DNA of 64,000 nt from Trametes villosa. Lineage: Eukaryota; Basidiomycota; Agaricomycetes; Polyporales; Polyporaceae. Shown here one piece after another: positions 54,362 to 64,000 of the stretch (positions within the stretch are counted from its first letter, which is position 1; every line of letters starts with the position of its first letter). A program made the translations under genes and the position numbers. The DNA lies in NCBI GenBank assembly GCA_002964805.2, contig PUDQ02000084.1, forward strand, positions 434,001-498,000, in the 5' to 3' direction. The notes below the pieces were generated by a model. The model worked only from the letters and a program-made list of their open reading frames with translations. It was not told where the DNA came from and ran no database searches.

Positions 54362-57300
54362 ATGTCTGCTCTCGCGACGGTCGACACCACCAAGCGCCTC
54401 CAGGCTCTCCGCGAGCTCATGGCGAAGCCTGAATACAACGTACAGGCCATCGTGATCCCAACGGAAGACCAACGCGAGTAGCTCTGGGCTGTGTGGATGT
54501 CGAGAGAGGTGTGCGATCGCGGTTAACCGTTCTCCAGACTTCAGCGAGTACATCGCCCAGTGCGATGAGAGGCGCGCCTTCATCTCCGGCTTTACTGGAT
54601 CTGCTGGTGCATACTCTTTGTGTGTCGTCTCTGAGAGCCCCAAGGCTTATACGGGCCTTCATTCTGCTAGGATGCGCGATTGTTACTCCTCAGGACGCCT
54701 ACCTGTTCACAGATGGACGGTACTTCCTGCAGGCCTCGAAGCAGCTAGATCAGTATGTACCGCGTTTAGGCCTGCTTTTAATGCATCGAGTAACCATTGC
54801 GCGAAGGAACTGGACGCTCATGAAGCAAGGCCTCCCAGGTGAGAGCGCTCGGTGTATGCGGTGGGACTACACCACTGAGCTGTCTCGAAGATGTCCCGAC
54901 CTGGCAGGACTTCCTATCGAAGGTACGGTTTAAGATGTCTCCTCTCGGGATGAGCGGACTGAACAACATACACAGAACTTGGGCAAACATACTCGTATTG
55001 GCGTGGACCCCACACTCATCGCCGCTTGTAAGACTGATACACGCTGAAGTTGAGGCCGGTTGACAAACCGGTGCCATATCCAGCCGATGCCGATGGCATT
55101 CAGAAGGCTCTTGAGCCCGTGCAGTCCGAGCTCGTTTCGCTCAAGGACAACCTCGTAGACCTGGTATGGCCCGACCGCCCGCCGCGACCCGCGAACAAGG
55201 TCTTTCCTCTCGACGTCAAGTTCTCCGGTATAGCATGGATTTCACCGTGATTCCCGGCGAAGCAGCTGATATATGTCTACTACAGGTCAAACGCACTCGG
55301 ATAAGCTCAAGAAGGTCCGCGAAGAACTCAAGAAGAAGGAAGCCAAGGCGATCGTAGTCAACATGCTCGACGAAGTTGCCTGGCTCTTCAACTTGCGCGG
55401 TTCCGACATCGACTACAACCCGGGTAGGCATATCATGGCCTGCATACGAAGTGTGAAAGTGCTTATACGCGCTTCGTAGTGTTCTTTGCATATGCCCTCG
55501 TTGACCAGGATAAGGCTAAGCTCTTCGTTAATGAGTCCCAGCTGGAGTCCAGCGTTACCAGCCACCTCCGTCCTGAAGTGGAGGTACACGCATACGACAC
55601 ATTCTTCTCGCACCTCACGCACCTTGGTGCTGAGCTTCACGCGACCAAGAACTCAGTATGTTTTGGTCGCTTCGTCATAAACTCACTGCTCAATCGCTCA
55701 TCTGGTATTAAGAAGGTGCTCGTGAGCGACAAGGCCAGCTTGGCAGTAGCCGAGGCTATTGGGAAGGTGCGCGCTCCTCACCGGATATGCGATGGACTCC
55801 GTGCCACGTTCGCACACCTTGGGCCCGGGCTGACCGTAGATCTGCGCGGACGTTATCAAGGACCACATCACCGTCGTGCGCTCGCCCGTCACCGACCTCA
55901 AGGCGATCAAGAACGAGGTCGAGATCGAAGGTATCTCCTCACCAGAGCTCTTTGGAGGGGAATAACATGGCTTGCTCACTTGCTCGCGCGACGCAGGATT
56001 TAGGCAGTCGCACATACGGGACGGCGCGGCGCTTGTGCGCTACTTCGCGTGGCTGGAGGAGCAGCTGAACGCGGGCCAGGAGCTTTCCGAGAGCCAGGTT
56101 GCGGACCAGCTCGAGAAGTACCGATCGTAAGTGTCCAACATTCTGAGTTGAACGCGTGCACCCATTCCTTGCAGAGAGCAGGATCTGTTCAAGGGCCTCT
56201 CCTTCCCGACGATCTCGGCGACAGGACCTAACGGCGGTATGTCGCACTGATAGGCAACAGGATACGGCCGGGCTGAGCTGGAGACTAATGCAGCAATTAT
56301 CCACTATGACCCGGATCCGAATGACTGCGCAATTGTGAAGAAGGACCAAGTACGTCTATTATCTTCAGTCAGGGCTGAAGCATATTAACAGTCACCGGGC
56401 AGATATACCTGTGCGACTCTGGCGGTAAGGTCCCATCCTGTTCTCCTGCGTGAGTGGTACTCAGCGAACGGCCAGCACAATTCTCGGATGGAACCACGGA
56501 CGTCACGCGCACCTTCGTGAGCACTTCGCTCGCCGTCCAAACCCACCTGCTCATGAGCAACCGTGCAGCACTTCGGCACGCCTAGCGCGGAGGAGAAGCG
56601 TGCGTTCACGCGCGTCCTGCAAGGCCACATCGCGATCGACACTGCTGTCTTCCCGAATGGCACTACTGGTACGTTGCGTCTGACGATACGCGAGTGTATG
56701 TTGACTAGCCGATCGTCTTAGGTTACCTGCTGTGGGAGTTCATGAGCATCATACCCTTCGAAACGGCTGACACAATTGTAGGGATCCGTTCGCCCGCCGG
56801 CCTCTATGGGAAGATGGACTTGGTGAGCCCTGCCCAGTACCTGTATGTCATGATATTCCCACTCACGTATGTCTTAGATTACCGGTGAGCGAGGTCGCGT
56901 ATGCGCACGAACGTCAGTAAGTCTGACGCCAAACTAGTCATGGTACAGGTCACGGCGTAGGTTCGTAGGAGAGCATCTCTCATCCGGCGTCCCCCAACAC
57001 TGATGGGATTGCAGGGCACTTCCTGAACGTGCACGAAGGCCCCCATGGTATTGGCGTGCGCATCGGTAAGTCGTGCTGCATCCTTCCAGATTTTTCCGCA
57101 AGCCGAATGACGACGCCGTAGCCTACAACAGCACCGCCCTCAAACCCGGCATGACAGTCTCCAACGGTCAGCATAAGTCCTACCAGTTGCCCTTGGAGAG
57201 CCGCCAGACTAATGACCGCGTACAGAGCCCGGGTACTACAAGGACGGCGAGTACGGCATCCGCATCGAGAACATCGTCATCGTCCGCGAGGCGCAGACGC

Positions 57301-57573
57301 CGAACAACTTCGGCGACAAGGGCTACCTCCGTTTCGAGCACGTCACCGTGGTCCGTACACACTTCTCTCACGTTTATCGCAGTTGAAGTGCTGATGAAAC
57401 TTGTCTGTAAGTGCCCGATGGGGAAGAACCTGGTGGATGCGTCGCTGCTGAGCGCGAAGGAGCGCGAGTGGCTGGACGCGTACCATGCGGAGATCCTGGA
57501 GAAGGTCGGGCCGCTGGTGGAGAAGGACGAACGGGCGCTGCGCTGGTTGAAGCGGGAGTGCTCTCCTCTATAG
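54362..57573 (+). CDS. Xaa-Pro aminopeptidase (aminopeptidase P, M24B)
   Basis: 617-aa metallopeptidase removing an N-terminal residue ahead of proline. Twenty-five exons: 54362-54477, 54545-54606, 54671-54752, 54807-54838, 54891-54922, 54976-55027, 55084-55227, 55286-55423, 55480-55655, 55713-55766, 55840-55930, 55997-56126, 56175-56236, 56294-56349, 56403-56424, 56476-56516, 56569-56668, 56722-56731, 56782-56822, 56878-56884, 56938-56960, 57015-57065, 57122-57166, 57226-57350, 57412-57573. Creatinase-like N domain ([21 protein letters not shown]), then pita-bread fold with metal ligands in [52 protein letters not shown] and LRFEHVT. Exons of 22, 10 and 7 nt are required. An in-frame ATG at 54236 would add a 42-residue Arg/Ala presequence, so a mitochondrial isoform is possible. 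Confidence 0.92.
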
Positions 57574-57928
57574 GGCGGACAATACTCGAAGCAATGACAA
57601 CTAACCCGACCCGGATATTGATCGCCGTACCCAACTTACGGAGGCCTACCCACATGCTACTCACCAAATCGTTCTTGAGACTCTGAACGCACGCCTGCCC
57701 CATCGCATGCTGGTCCGGCAGTCGGCGTTGACAGACGCGTTCCCCAGACTGAAAAGGTTCTACGTCTGATTGCGAGATCTCGAGCGGATATGGGTGAACA
57801 TACAAGAAAGTGCATATATCATAGTTGTACATGGTGCTTAGCGATACGGACAACATCCAACGGACGGTGAGAACCTCTACGATCTGCGGCGAGAATTTCC
57901 CCTCCCAGCGACAAGCCCCGTACATGCT

Positions 57929-60900
57929 CTACTCGGCTTCCTGGAACGCCTGGTCGAAGTTGGCCTCGCCTTCGACGTCCTCGCCCTCGGCCAGGCGCGC
58001 GATGAGCGCGTCCATCTCTGCCGCCGCCGCCTCCCGCATCTCTGCCGCGTAGTTGCCCTGCGTGCGCACGGGCGCGTCCGTGTCCCACGTCGGCGCGTTG
58101 CCCCGCCAGCCGCCGCGGAGATACACGTAGTTGAGGAACCCGCGCCACATCGGGTCGACGGAGAGGATGGAAGGGTCGCCGATGACGACGAGCAGCGCCT
58201 GCGCGCGGGTGATGGCGACTGCAAATACGAGCATAAACCCCAGTTAGGTGATGCAAGGAATCGCATAGCGGGGAGAGCCGCAGGGCGTACCGTTGAAACG
58301 ACGCGGGTTGGAGACGAACCCGAGCGTGAACTTGGCGTCGTACGAGAGGAGATCGCGGTTGGTGCGCACGGTCGAGACGATGATGACCCTCCGCTCCTGT
58401 GAAAGAGGTTAAACGTGCGAGGGCGTTCGAAATTAAGTGTCCGTACCTGGCCTTGGAACTCTTCGACGCTGGCCACCTTCAGGTCCTTGATGTTCGCCTT
58501 CTGAAGAAGCGTGCGGACCTTCCGAACTTGTGCGAAGTAGGGAGTGATTACCCCAATGTCCTTCGCGTCTACGCACGTCATAGATAAGACCATTATCTAA
58601 GAAGATACAAGGTCAGAGGCGTTTGTACTCACGAATGGGATGCCGGCGGTCCTTCAGCAGATCCTTGATGTATTCCACGACCTCTGTGGCCTCGTCGATG
58701 TTGAAGTAGGAGGGTGAGGATGACTCGCGCTCGTTCTCTCCGGAGATGCTGTGGAAGACGACTGGGAACCTCGGCGAGACCAGCAGGGACGAGTCCAGGA
58801 GGGAGTTGATCTGCGTGGGTGCCCCGCAGACCTCGAGTTCCCCGTTGTAGAACTTCTCGTTCGGGTACGCGAGGATGGACTTGTGAGAACGGAAGTTCTT
58901 CACGAGCTTGATGAAGCTGAGAGTCCGCGAGCGGCTCCTGTTCAGGTGCGTTCGAGAAAGTGATTTTTAATGGGCGACTTACGAGCGACCGCGGCCTGTG
59001 CTTGCACCGGAGTACAACGGCATCTCCATGAGGCGTTCGAGATAGCTAACTCCAAGACCGAGTTCGCGCGCGATGCTGGAGCGCACGACGGGCCCTAGCT
59101 GCTTCGGGTCTCCAGAAAGCACAACCCGAGTCTCCATCGTGACCATCGTCTTGATTCCCGCGGTCAGCACTTCGGGTTCCGAGCCCTGGCCGGCTTCGTC
59201 GACGAGGATGTGAGAGAAGTGACCTGCGGGCATCCCGATGTTGTACGCAAAAGAGGCATTGCCGCACGTCGAGACGATCACCCTGTATCTCATCAGCGTC
59301 CTGGCGTTGGGGAGGGCGAAGTGCTTCTCCTGGAATGAAGAGTAGCTGAGGAGCTCGTCGGGGAGGTTCCCCCTGTTGCGAAAGATGGCATTGCAGCGGA
59401 ACATCTCCGTCGGCTTGAGCAGAAGCGCGAGGCGCTGCGCGAGCAAGTCCGCCGCGCTGTTGCTCGGGGCACAAGCGAGGATTCGGCCGTTGGGCTGGCT
59501 GCGCAAGATTTGCAGGATCGCCTCGACGATCGTGACCGTTTTCCCCGTGCCAGGACTAGCACAGACGCTCAGAAGAAGTCTACTGGAGGAGTGGCGAATG
59601 AACTCACGGGCCGAAGAGGATAAAGGGTGCAGCACCAGGCTTCATCCGGAGGATGGACTTCACGGCTTGCAGCTGAGGCGCATTCGACTTGATCATTCCG
59701 TTGTACAGAGAGAGCGGCATCTCGTTGTCGCCAATGGGGCGGTCGAGGGGCGCATGCGCGGGGAGGGGGAGAAGTAGCCGTTGGTCAGATGTGGACCGCG
59801 CCAACAAAGCTTGGTGCTGCCGCTTGATCGGCGTACGGTTGAAATGGAAACGAACGTTGTATCGCCCGGCGACACTGAACGAGTTGTGAAAATGGACGCG
59901 GATGTCTGCGAGTCGGACATCGTGAACGTATCCCTGGTGCGTGTGGTTCCCTCCTCTCACGCTCTGGACGTAGATGATATCTCCTGCATAAGGAGGTAAG
60001 AAAGCTGACTTTCCTGCAAGAAGGAAACGCTCTGACCAATGGCAACGCTAGGTCTCTTCTCTGCGAGACCCGGAACGAGCAAGCTGCAAGGCGATCAGCG
60101 ATTATACCGGTAGAATCCAGATATACGCACGTGTACAACCTCCCTTCTTTGGTGAATGCCACGTCTGCCATGTCGTACATTCGCAAGTCCTCCCTAGTGA
60201 CGGTAGGTGGGCAGTGAGCAGGTATCCTGGGTACTGGGGTAATGCGCCACTCACACCAGACGGTGCTCCTCACTCCAGAGGAGAACTTGGAAATGGCGAC
60301 CATGGGTTCTCACATCGAGGGTTTGCGGTAGATGCTGGTTCCGGATCTCCGCAAGTACCTTCCTCGAAGAGCCGCCACCCAATGCTTGGACGAGAGACGG
60401 GGGTATTACCGATGGAAGAAGCGGCTTCACCCACTTGACGACGTCAAGGGCGGGGGGTCGTTCCCCGGCCACAATGGGGGTACTCGCGTGCCATTTGGGA
60501 GGGCGGCGATGAACGTACGGAGCTACAGCCCTAAGGAGTTCGTGGTCCTCCTTATTTCCTACGACGGCACGCAACTCTCGCATGATGATGAATTGTTGAT
60601 TGTTGCTGCCTCGGATAGTCAATTCGAGGCGCCCTTTGAACCTTCCGCGTTGAGCGTGACGGAACACCACTCGTACGCGGATTACTTGGCCCGAGACGAT
60701 TCTGCGAGCACCACCGACAATCGAGGCCGTGAACCTGATCGCATATAGAACACATTTCAATACGCATTCAATTAGAGTGAGTAGCACTTACGGGGATGCA
60801 ACATTCCCTGTACCGAGGCATTCCGCTCGGAATAACGACACGGAGGAGGGAACGGTCGTGCTGACCGTGATTTCGATGGGTAGGCCCGCCTGCGCCTGAG

Positions 60901-61432
60901 CGCGACTGACGACGCCAAAGTCAACGGCAGAGTCTGCGTGAGATACGATGACTCCCCGGCGGTCGTGTTGCGCTTGCTCGAACTTGGCACGGAGAAGAGA
61001 TGCATTTTGATGTCTGGCGTGCGCCGCGCTCCGGACGTGGGTGAACCAATTCGCTGCATCAACAGCTCTTTGGCAGACGGCGCATCGAATTGAGTTCGGG
61101 ACAGACGGATCGCGAGGATAGGTCGACGGGGAGACGCCAGCAGTACGAGCCTTTCGACCATGAGCAGCGCCGGCGATATGTTGTGCCCAGTTACTCTGGC
61201 CCGGCACTAGAACGTTGCAGAGGTTGCAAAGAAGCTGTGAGGACGTGCCCTGGGCCGCAAGGCTCGACTGGTGCTGTCTACCGCGTACGTGAGCATCGTA
61301 AACGTGGTCGTCGGAGCAGACAACGGCGCAGATGCTGCAGAACTTGGCGTTGTGTTTGAGACCGCATGCGGGGTCGTCGCAGCCCCCGGCGTAGAGAGAA
61401 GCTGGGCAGTATAGCTGACCTGGGGTGGCCAT
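57929..61432 (-). CDS. SDE3/MOV10-like RNA helicase with N-terminal zinc fingers, copy 1
   Basis: 1000-aa superfamily 1 RNA helicase of the SDE3/MOV10/Armitage group, linked in plants, animals and fungi to small-RNA silencing. Exons 60792-61432, 60255-60734, 60131-60193, 60037-60083, 59608-59983, 58983-59555, 58633-58937, 58447-58568, 58291-58396, 57929-58218. The N-terminus has a CCCH-like finger ([19 protein letters not shown]) and three U1-type C2H2 fingers (FCSIC..H..H, LCNLC..H..H, RCAVC..H..H). Then the MOV10 beta-rich region with [16 protein letters not shown] and [14 protein letters not shown]. Helicase motifs: GPPGTGKT (~535-542, split by an intron), VDEAGQ (DEAG box, ~654-659), [56 protein letters not shown]. 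The last ~60 residues are acidic and Ala-rich. Confidence 0.92.
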
Positions 61433-62212
61433 CGGAGAACGGCAGAAGGTGGGAGACAACAACCGCGTTCCCCGAGCATCTCAGTGGATATATGCCAACG
61501 CAGTGTCGGCCCATGAGGCGAAGAAGTATCTCCCTAGCGGCACGGGTCTGCCTGCTGCTTGTGCTGCGGTAGCGCCATGTGTTACATTGGCAAAAGGCGT
61601 ACCTCCTCGCCGGCCCATCTAGCGTGTGGCATGTTTAGTCGGTCCCGGTGGAGTGTGCTTTTGCACAGTTTGTAGGTATCACAAGAAAAGACATCGTCCG
61701 GTTCATGGAGGTGATGATACCAGTCACGGTGATGGATGAAGCTTAAGCAGAACTCGTAGTACTTAGTACTTGGTAGTAGGAGTGCTATATATGACCTGCT
61801 ATACTTGGTATTACTACTTATTAACCCCAGTAAATGAGCGCTAAATGAGCGCTGAGGGTACCTGGGGTACCGGGAGTGTGTACTAGTGTGTACCGGGAAG
61901 CGCTCGCATCGAGTAGCATCGAGCCAGCGCAATGCTCATGCATATGAACGTGCCAGTGGTGATCGTCTTCAGAGTATGCCGCAGCCAGGCTCGGCTATAC
62001 ATACGATTGGACCTCGATATTCAATGGACTCCAGCATAGCTTTGATCTAGGTAAGAGAAACTGGGCCATGAGGGGAACGTTCTTGGCGCTTTAGCATTCA
62101 ATCCAGTGGTCACTATACAGAGTACTAGTACTGATGATGGGTCGATGATAGACTTCAACTTGATTCTGAGGTCAGACTACTACCACTGCGGCGGCAGTAA
62201 CTCTATGAAACC
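61433..62212. other. spacer between the tandem helicases
   Basis: 780 bases between the start of copy 1 and the stop of copy 2; no gene. Much more AT-rich than its flanks, with GTACTTAGTACTTGG near 61757 and an 11-bp duplication plus paired GGTACC sites further on. Confidence 0.45.
61831..61871. repeat. 11-bp tandem duplication and paired GGTACC palindromes
   Basis: TAAATGAGCGC occurs twice back to back (61831-61841, 61842-61852), followed by GGTACC at 61857-61862 and 61866-61871. It lies about 400 bases upstream of helicase copy 1's ATG. A similar GGTACC pair occurs at 29821-29834. Confidence 0.6.
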
Positions 62213-64000
62213 TCACTCTGCTTCCTGAAAGGCCCGGTCGACGTTCGCCTCGCCCTCCACGTCTTCCCCGCTAGCAACACGTTCCATAAAAGCATCCATG
62301 TCGGCCGCCGCCGCCTCGCGTATCTCCTTCGCATAGTCGACATCGTCTCGCACCGGCGCGTTGACGTCCCATGTGGGCGGATCCCCTCGCCAGCCGTGGT
62401 GATGGTGCACGTAGTTCATAAACCCTCTCCAAAGAGGGTCGATAGAGAGCACGGACGCGTCGCCGATGACGATGAGCAGCGCTTGCGCGCGAGTTACGGC
62501 AACTACGAGTGACATGGGATCAGTAAGAATGACGCAGGTTCCGCATCCGGAGCGCTCCCACCGTTGAAACGACGCGGGTTGGACAGGAAGCCAAGCGTGA
62601 ACTTCTTGTCATACGACAGTAGCTCAGCACTGCTACGAACGGTTGATATGATGATGACACGACGTTCCTAGCACAAGATGTAGATGAGCTGCGAAGACCA
62701 CCTGAACGAAGTACAACCTACCTGTCCCTGGAACTCTTCGACACTCCCAACCTTAGCTTCGGAGAGACCGGCTTGTTGAAGGAGCTTCCGGATCTTCCGA
62801 ACTTGGGCGTGGTACGGAGCGATGATCCCGATGTCCCGAGCATCTACCACGAGCGATCAGCATCGCCGTACACGGACGACTGAACGCTGAACAAATGCCG
62901 GTCTACTCACAAACGGGAAAGCGGCGGTCGTCGAGCAAAGCATGCACGTATGCCTTCACCTGCGTGGCTTCGTCTCTGTTGAAGTACGACGGCGAAGTAG
63001 ACTCGCGCTCGTTCTCCCCGGAGATTGCATGGAATACGATCGGGAATTTGGGCATTACCAGCTGCGGGGAGCTGAGGAAGGAGTTGATCGAAGAGGCTTC
63101 CCCGCAAACCTCGAGATCGCCGTCGTAGAACTGTTGATTGGGGTAGGTCAAGATAGCTTCGTGAGACCTGTAGTTCTTCACGAGCTTGATGAATCTACAC
63201 CAAGTTAATATACGTTAGCGACAAACTAGGAAGATAAGTAGGCGACATACGATGTTCCGCGCCCTTGCTCCGCAGCGTACATCGGACGCTCCATCAACCG
63301 TTCGAGCAGGCTCTTGCTGAGGCCGAGCTCCCGAGCGATGGCCGACCGAATCACCGGTCCGAGCTGCTTAGGATCGCCAGACAGCACTACGCGAGTTTGT
63401 TCCACAGCGGTGGTCTTGATCGCGTTCAGAACCTCGGGCTCGGACGCCTGGCCAGCCTCGTCCACGAAGATGTGAGTGAAGTGGCCCTCCGGCATACCGA
63501 CGTTATACGCGAAGGACGCATTGCCGCACGTTGAGACGATCACGCGGTACTGCGCGAGCTTCGAGGTTGATGGCAAGCCGTAAAAGTGCCCCTGGACGTT
63601 CGTGTAGGGATGCAGGTCAGCGGGGACCGAGAGCGGCTCCCTGCACGCGGCGTTGCATCGGAAGAGCTCGTCGGTGCTGAGCATCGTGAGACGCTGGGCT
63701 ATGATGTCCGCGGCGCTGTTGCTCGGCGCACATGCGAGAATGCGGGCATTGGGCTGCTTCGCAAGCACCTGGCGGATAGCTTCGACGACCGTCACGGTTT
63801 TCCCGGTCCCGGGTCTGTCAGGAAGTGTCAGCACGAGCCGTGAAATAACAACGCATACATACGGCCCGAACACTATAAATGGTGCCGATCGCTCCCTGAG
63901 ATTGAGGATGGTCTTTACGGCCTGAAGTTGCGCTGGATTGTTGCTAAGGGAGGTGTTGTAGGGGGTCAAGGGATAGTCCTCAGACTGAAGAGGCACGGCG
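62213..64000 (-). CDS. SDE3/MOV10-like RNA helicase copy 2, 5' part outside window
   Basis: C-terminal ~500 residues of a second helicase, tandem to copy 1 and in the same orientation. Exons 63863-64000 (partial), 63251-63814, 62911-63194, 62722-62843, 62562-62667, 62213-62502. The sequence starts in [28 protein letters not shown], equivalent to copy 1 residues just before motif I. Motifs: FGPPGTGKT (again split by an intron after the first Pro codon), [91 protein letters not shown]. Each intron matches the position and phase of one in copy 1, proving tandem duplication. Whether the zinc fingers are also present cannot be seen. Confidence 0.92.

Noticed and set aside
55028..55083. Apparent frameshift in aminopeptidase P
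   Set aside because: A normal 56-nt intron (GTAAGA..TTGAC..CCAG) removes it and gives LIAASDADGIQ, the expected sequence.
1..64000. CRISPR arrays, bacterial operons, viral insertions
   Set aside because: No repeat-spacer pattern or viral hallmark gene was seen; spliceosomal introns throughout show nuclear fungal DNA.

Overview
The window reads as nuclear DNA of a filamentous basidiomycete, most likely an Agaricomycete; Polyporales is only a guess. Protein-coding genes are cut by many GT..AG introns, most of them 50-60 nt, with CTRAY-type branch sites shortly before the acceptor. Intergenic DNA is GC-rich. The protein set (AKR13-type aldo/keto reductases, SDE3/MOV10-like helicases with zinc fingers, secreted flavin oxidases, P450s) fits that group. 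All gene models were built by hand from reading frame, splice signals and recalled family sequence; no alignment was run.

Layout. 0-6.7 kb: the 5' part of a class II (4EHP-like) eIF4E gene, a tandem pair of small unrecognised proteins and a tandem pair of GNAT acetyltransferases. 6.7-24.8 kb: a gene-poor block whose only recognisable gene is a 735-aa bHLH transcription factor (13.1-15.5 kb), with about 6.5 kb and 9.3 kb of apparently gene-free DNA on either side. 24.8-36.4 kb, all minus strand: a 16-exon SPATA20/YyaL-type thioredoxin-domain protein, then four tandem aldo/keto reductases. Copy 1 carries a frameshift, and a fifth, relic copy lies between copies 1 and 2. 37.2-47.2 kb: a histidine protein methyltransferase (HPM1/METTL18), a secreted FAD oxidase and a cytochrome P450 divergent from a shared promoter region, and a RUS/DUF647 protein. 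48.6-57.6 kb: aldehyde dehydrogenase, mitochondrial ribosomal protein uS7m, a NIPA-type Mg2+ transporter and a 25-exon aminopeptidase P. 57.9-64 kb: two tandem SDE3/MOV10-like RNA helicases, the second cut by the window edge.

Two themes stand out. First, tandem duplication: four families (small unknown proteins, GNATs, aldo/keto reductases, helicases) were each duplicated locally, with intron positions conserved between the reductase copies and between the helicase copies. Second, microexons: several genes can only be read in frame if exons of 7, 10, 10, 13, 14, 18 and 22 nt are used, and these often fall on or beside active-site motifs.

The four reductases, the FAD oxidase, the P450 and the aldehyde dehydrogenase lie within about 23 kb. 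That could reflect a detoxification or catabolic neighbourhood, but housekeeping genes are interspersed and no biosynthetic core enzyme was seen, so this is not called a metabolite cluster.
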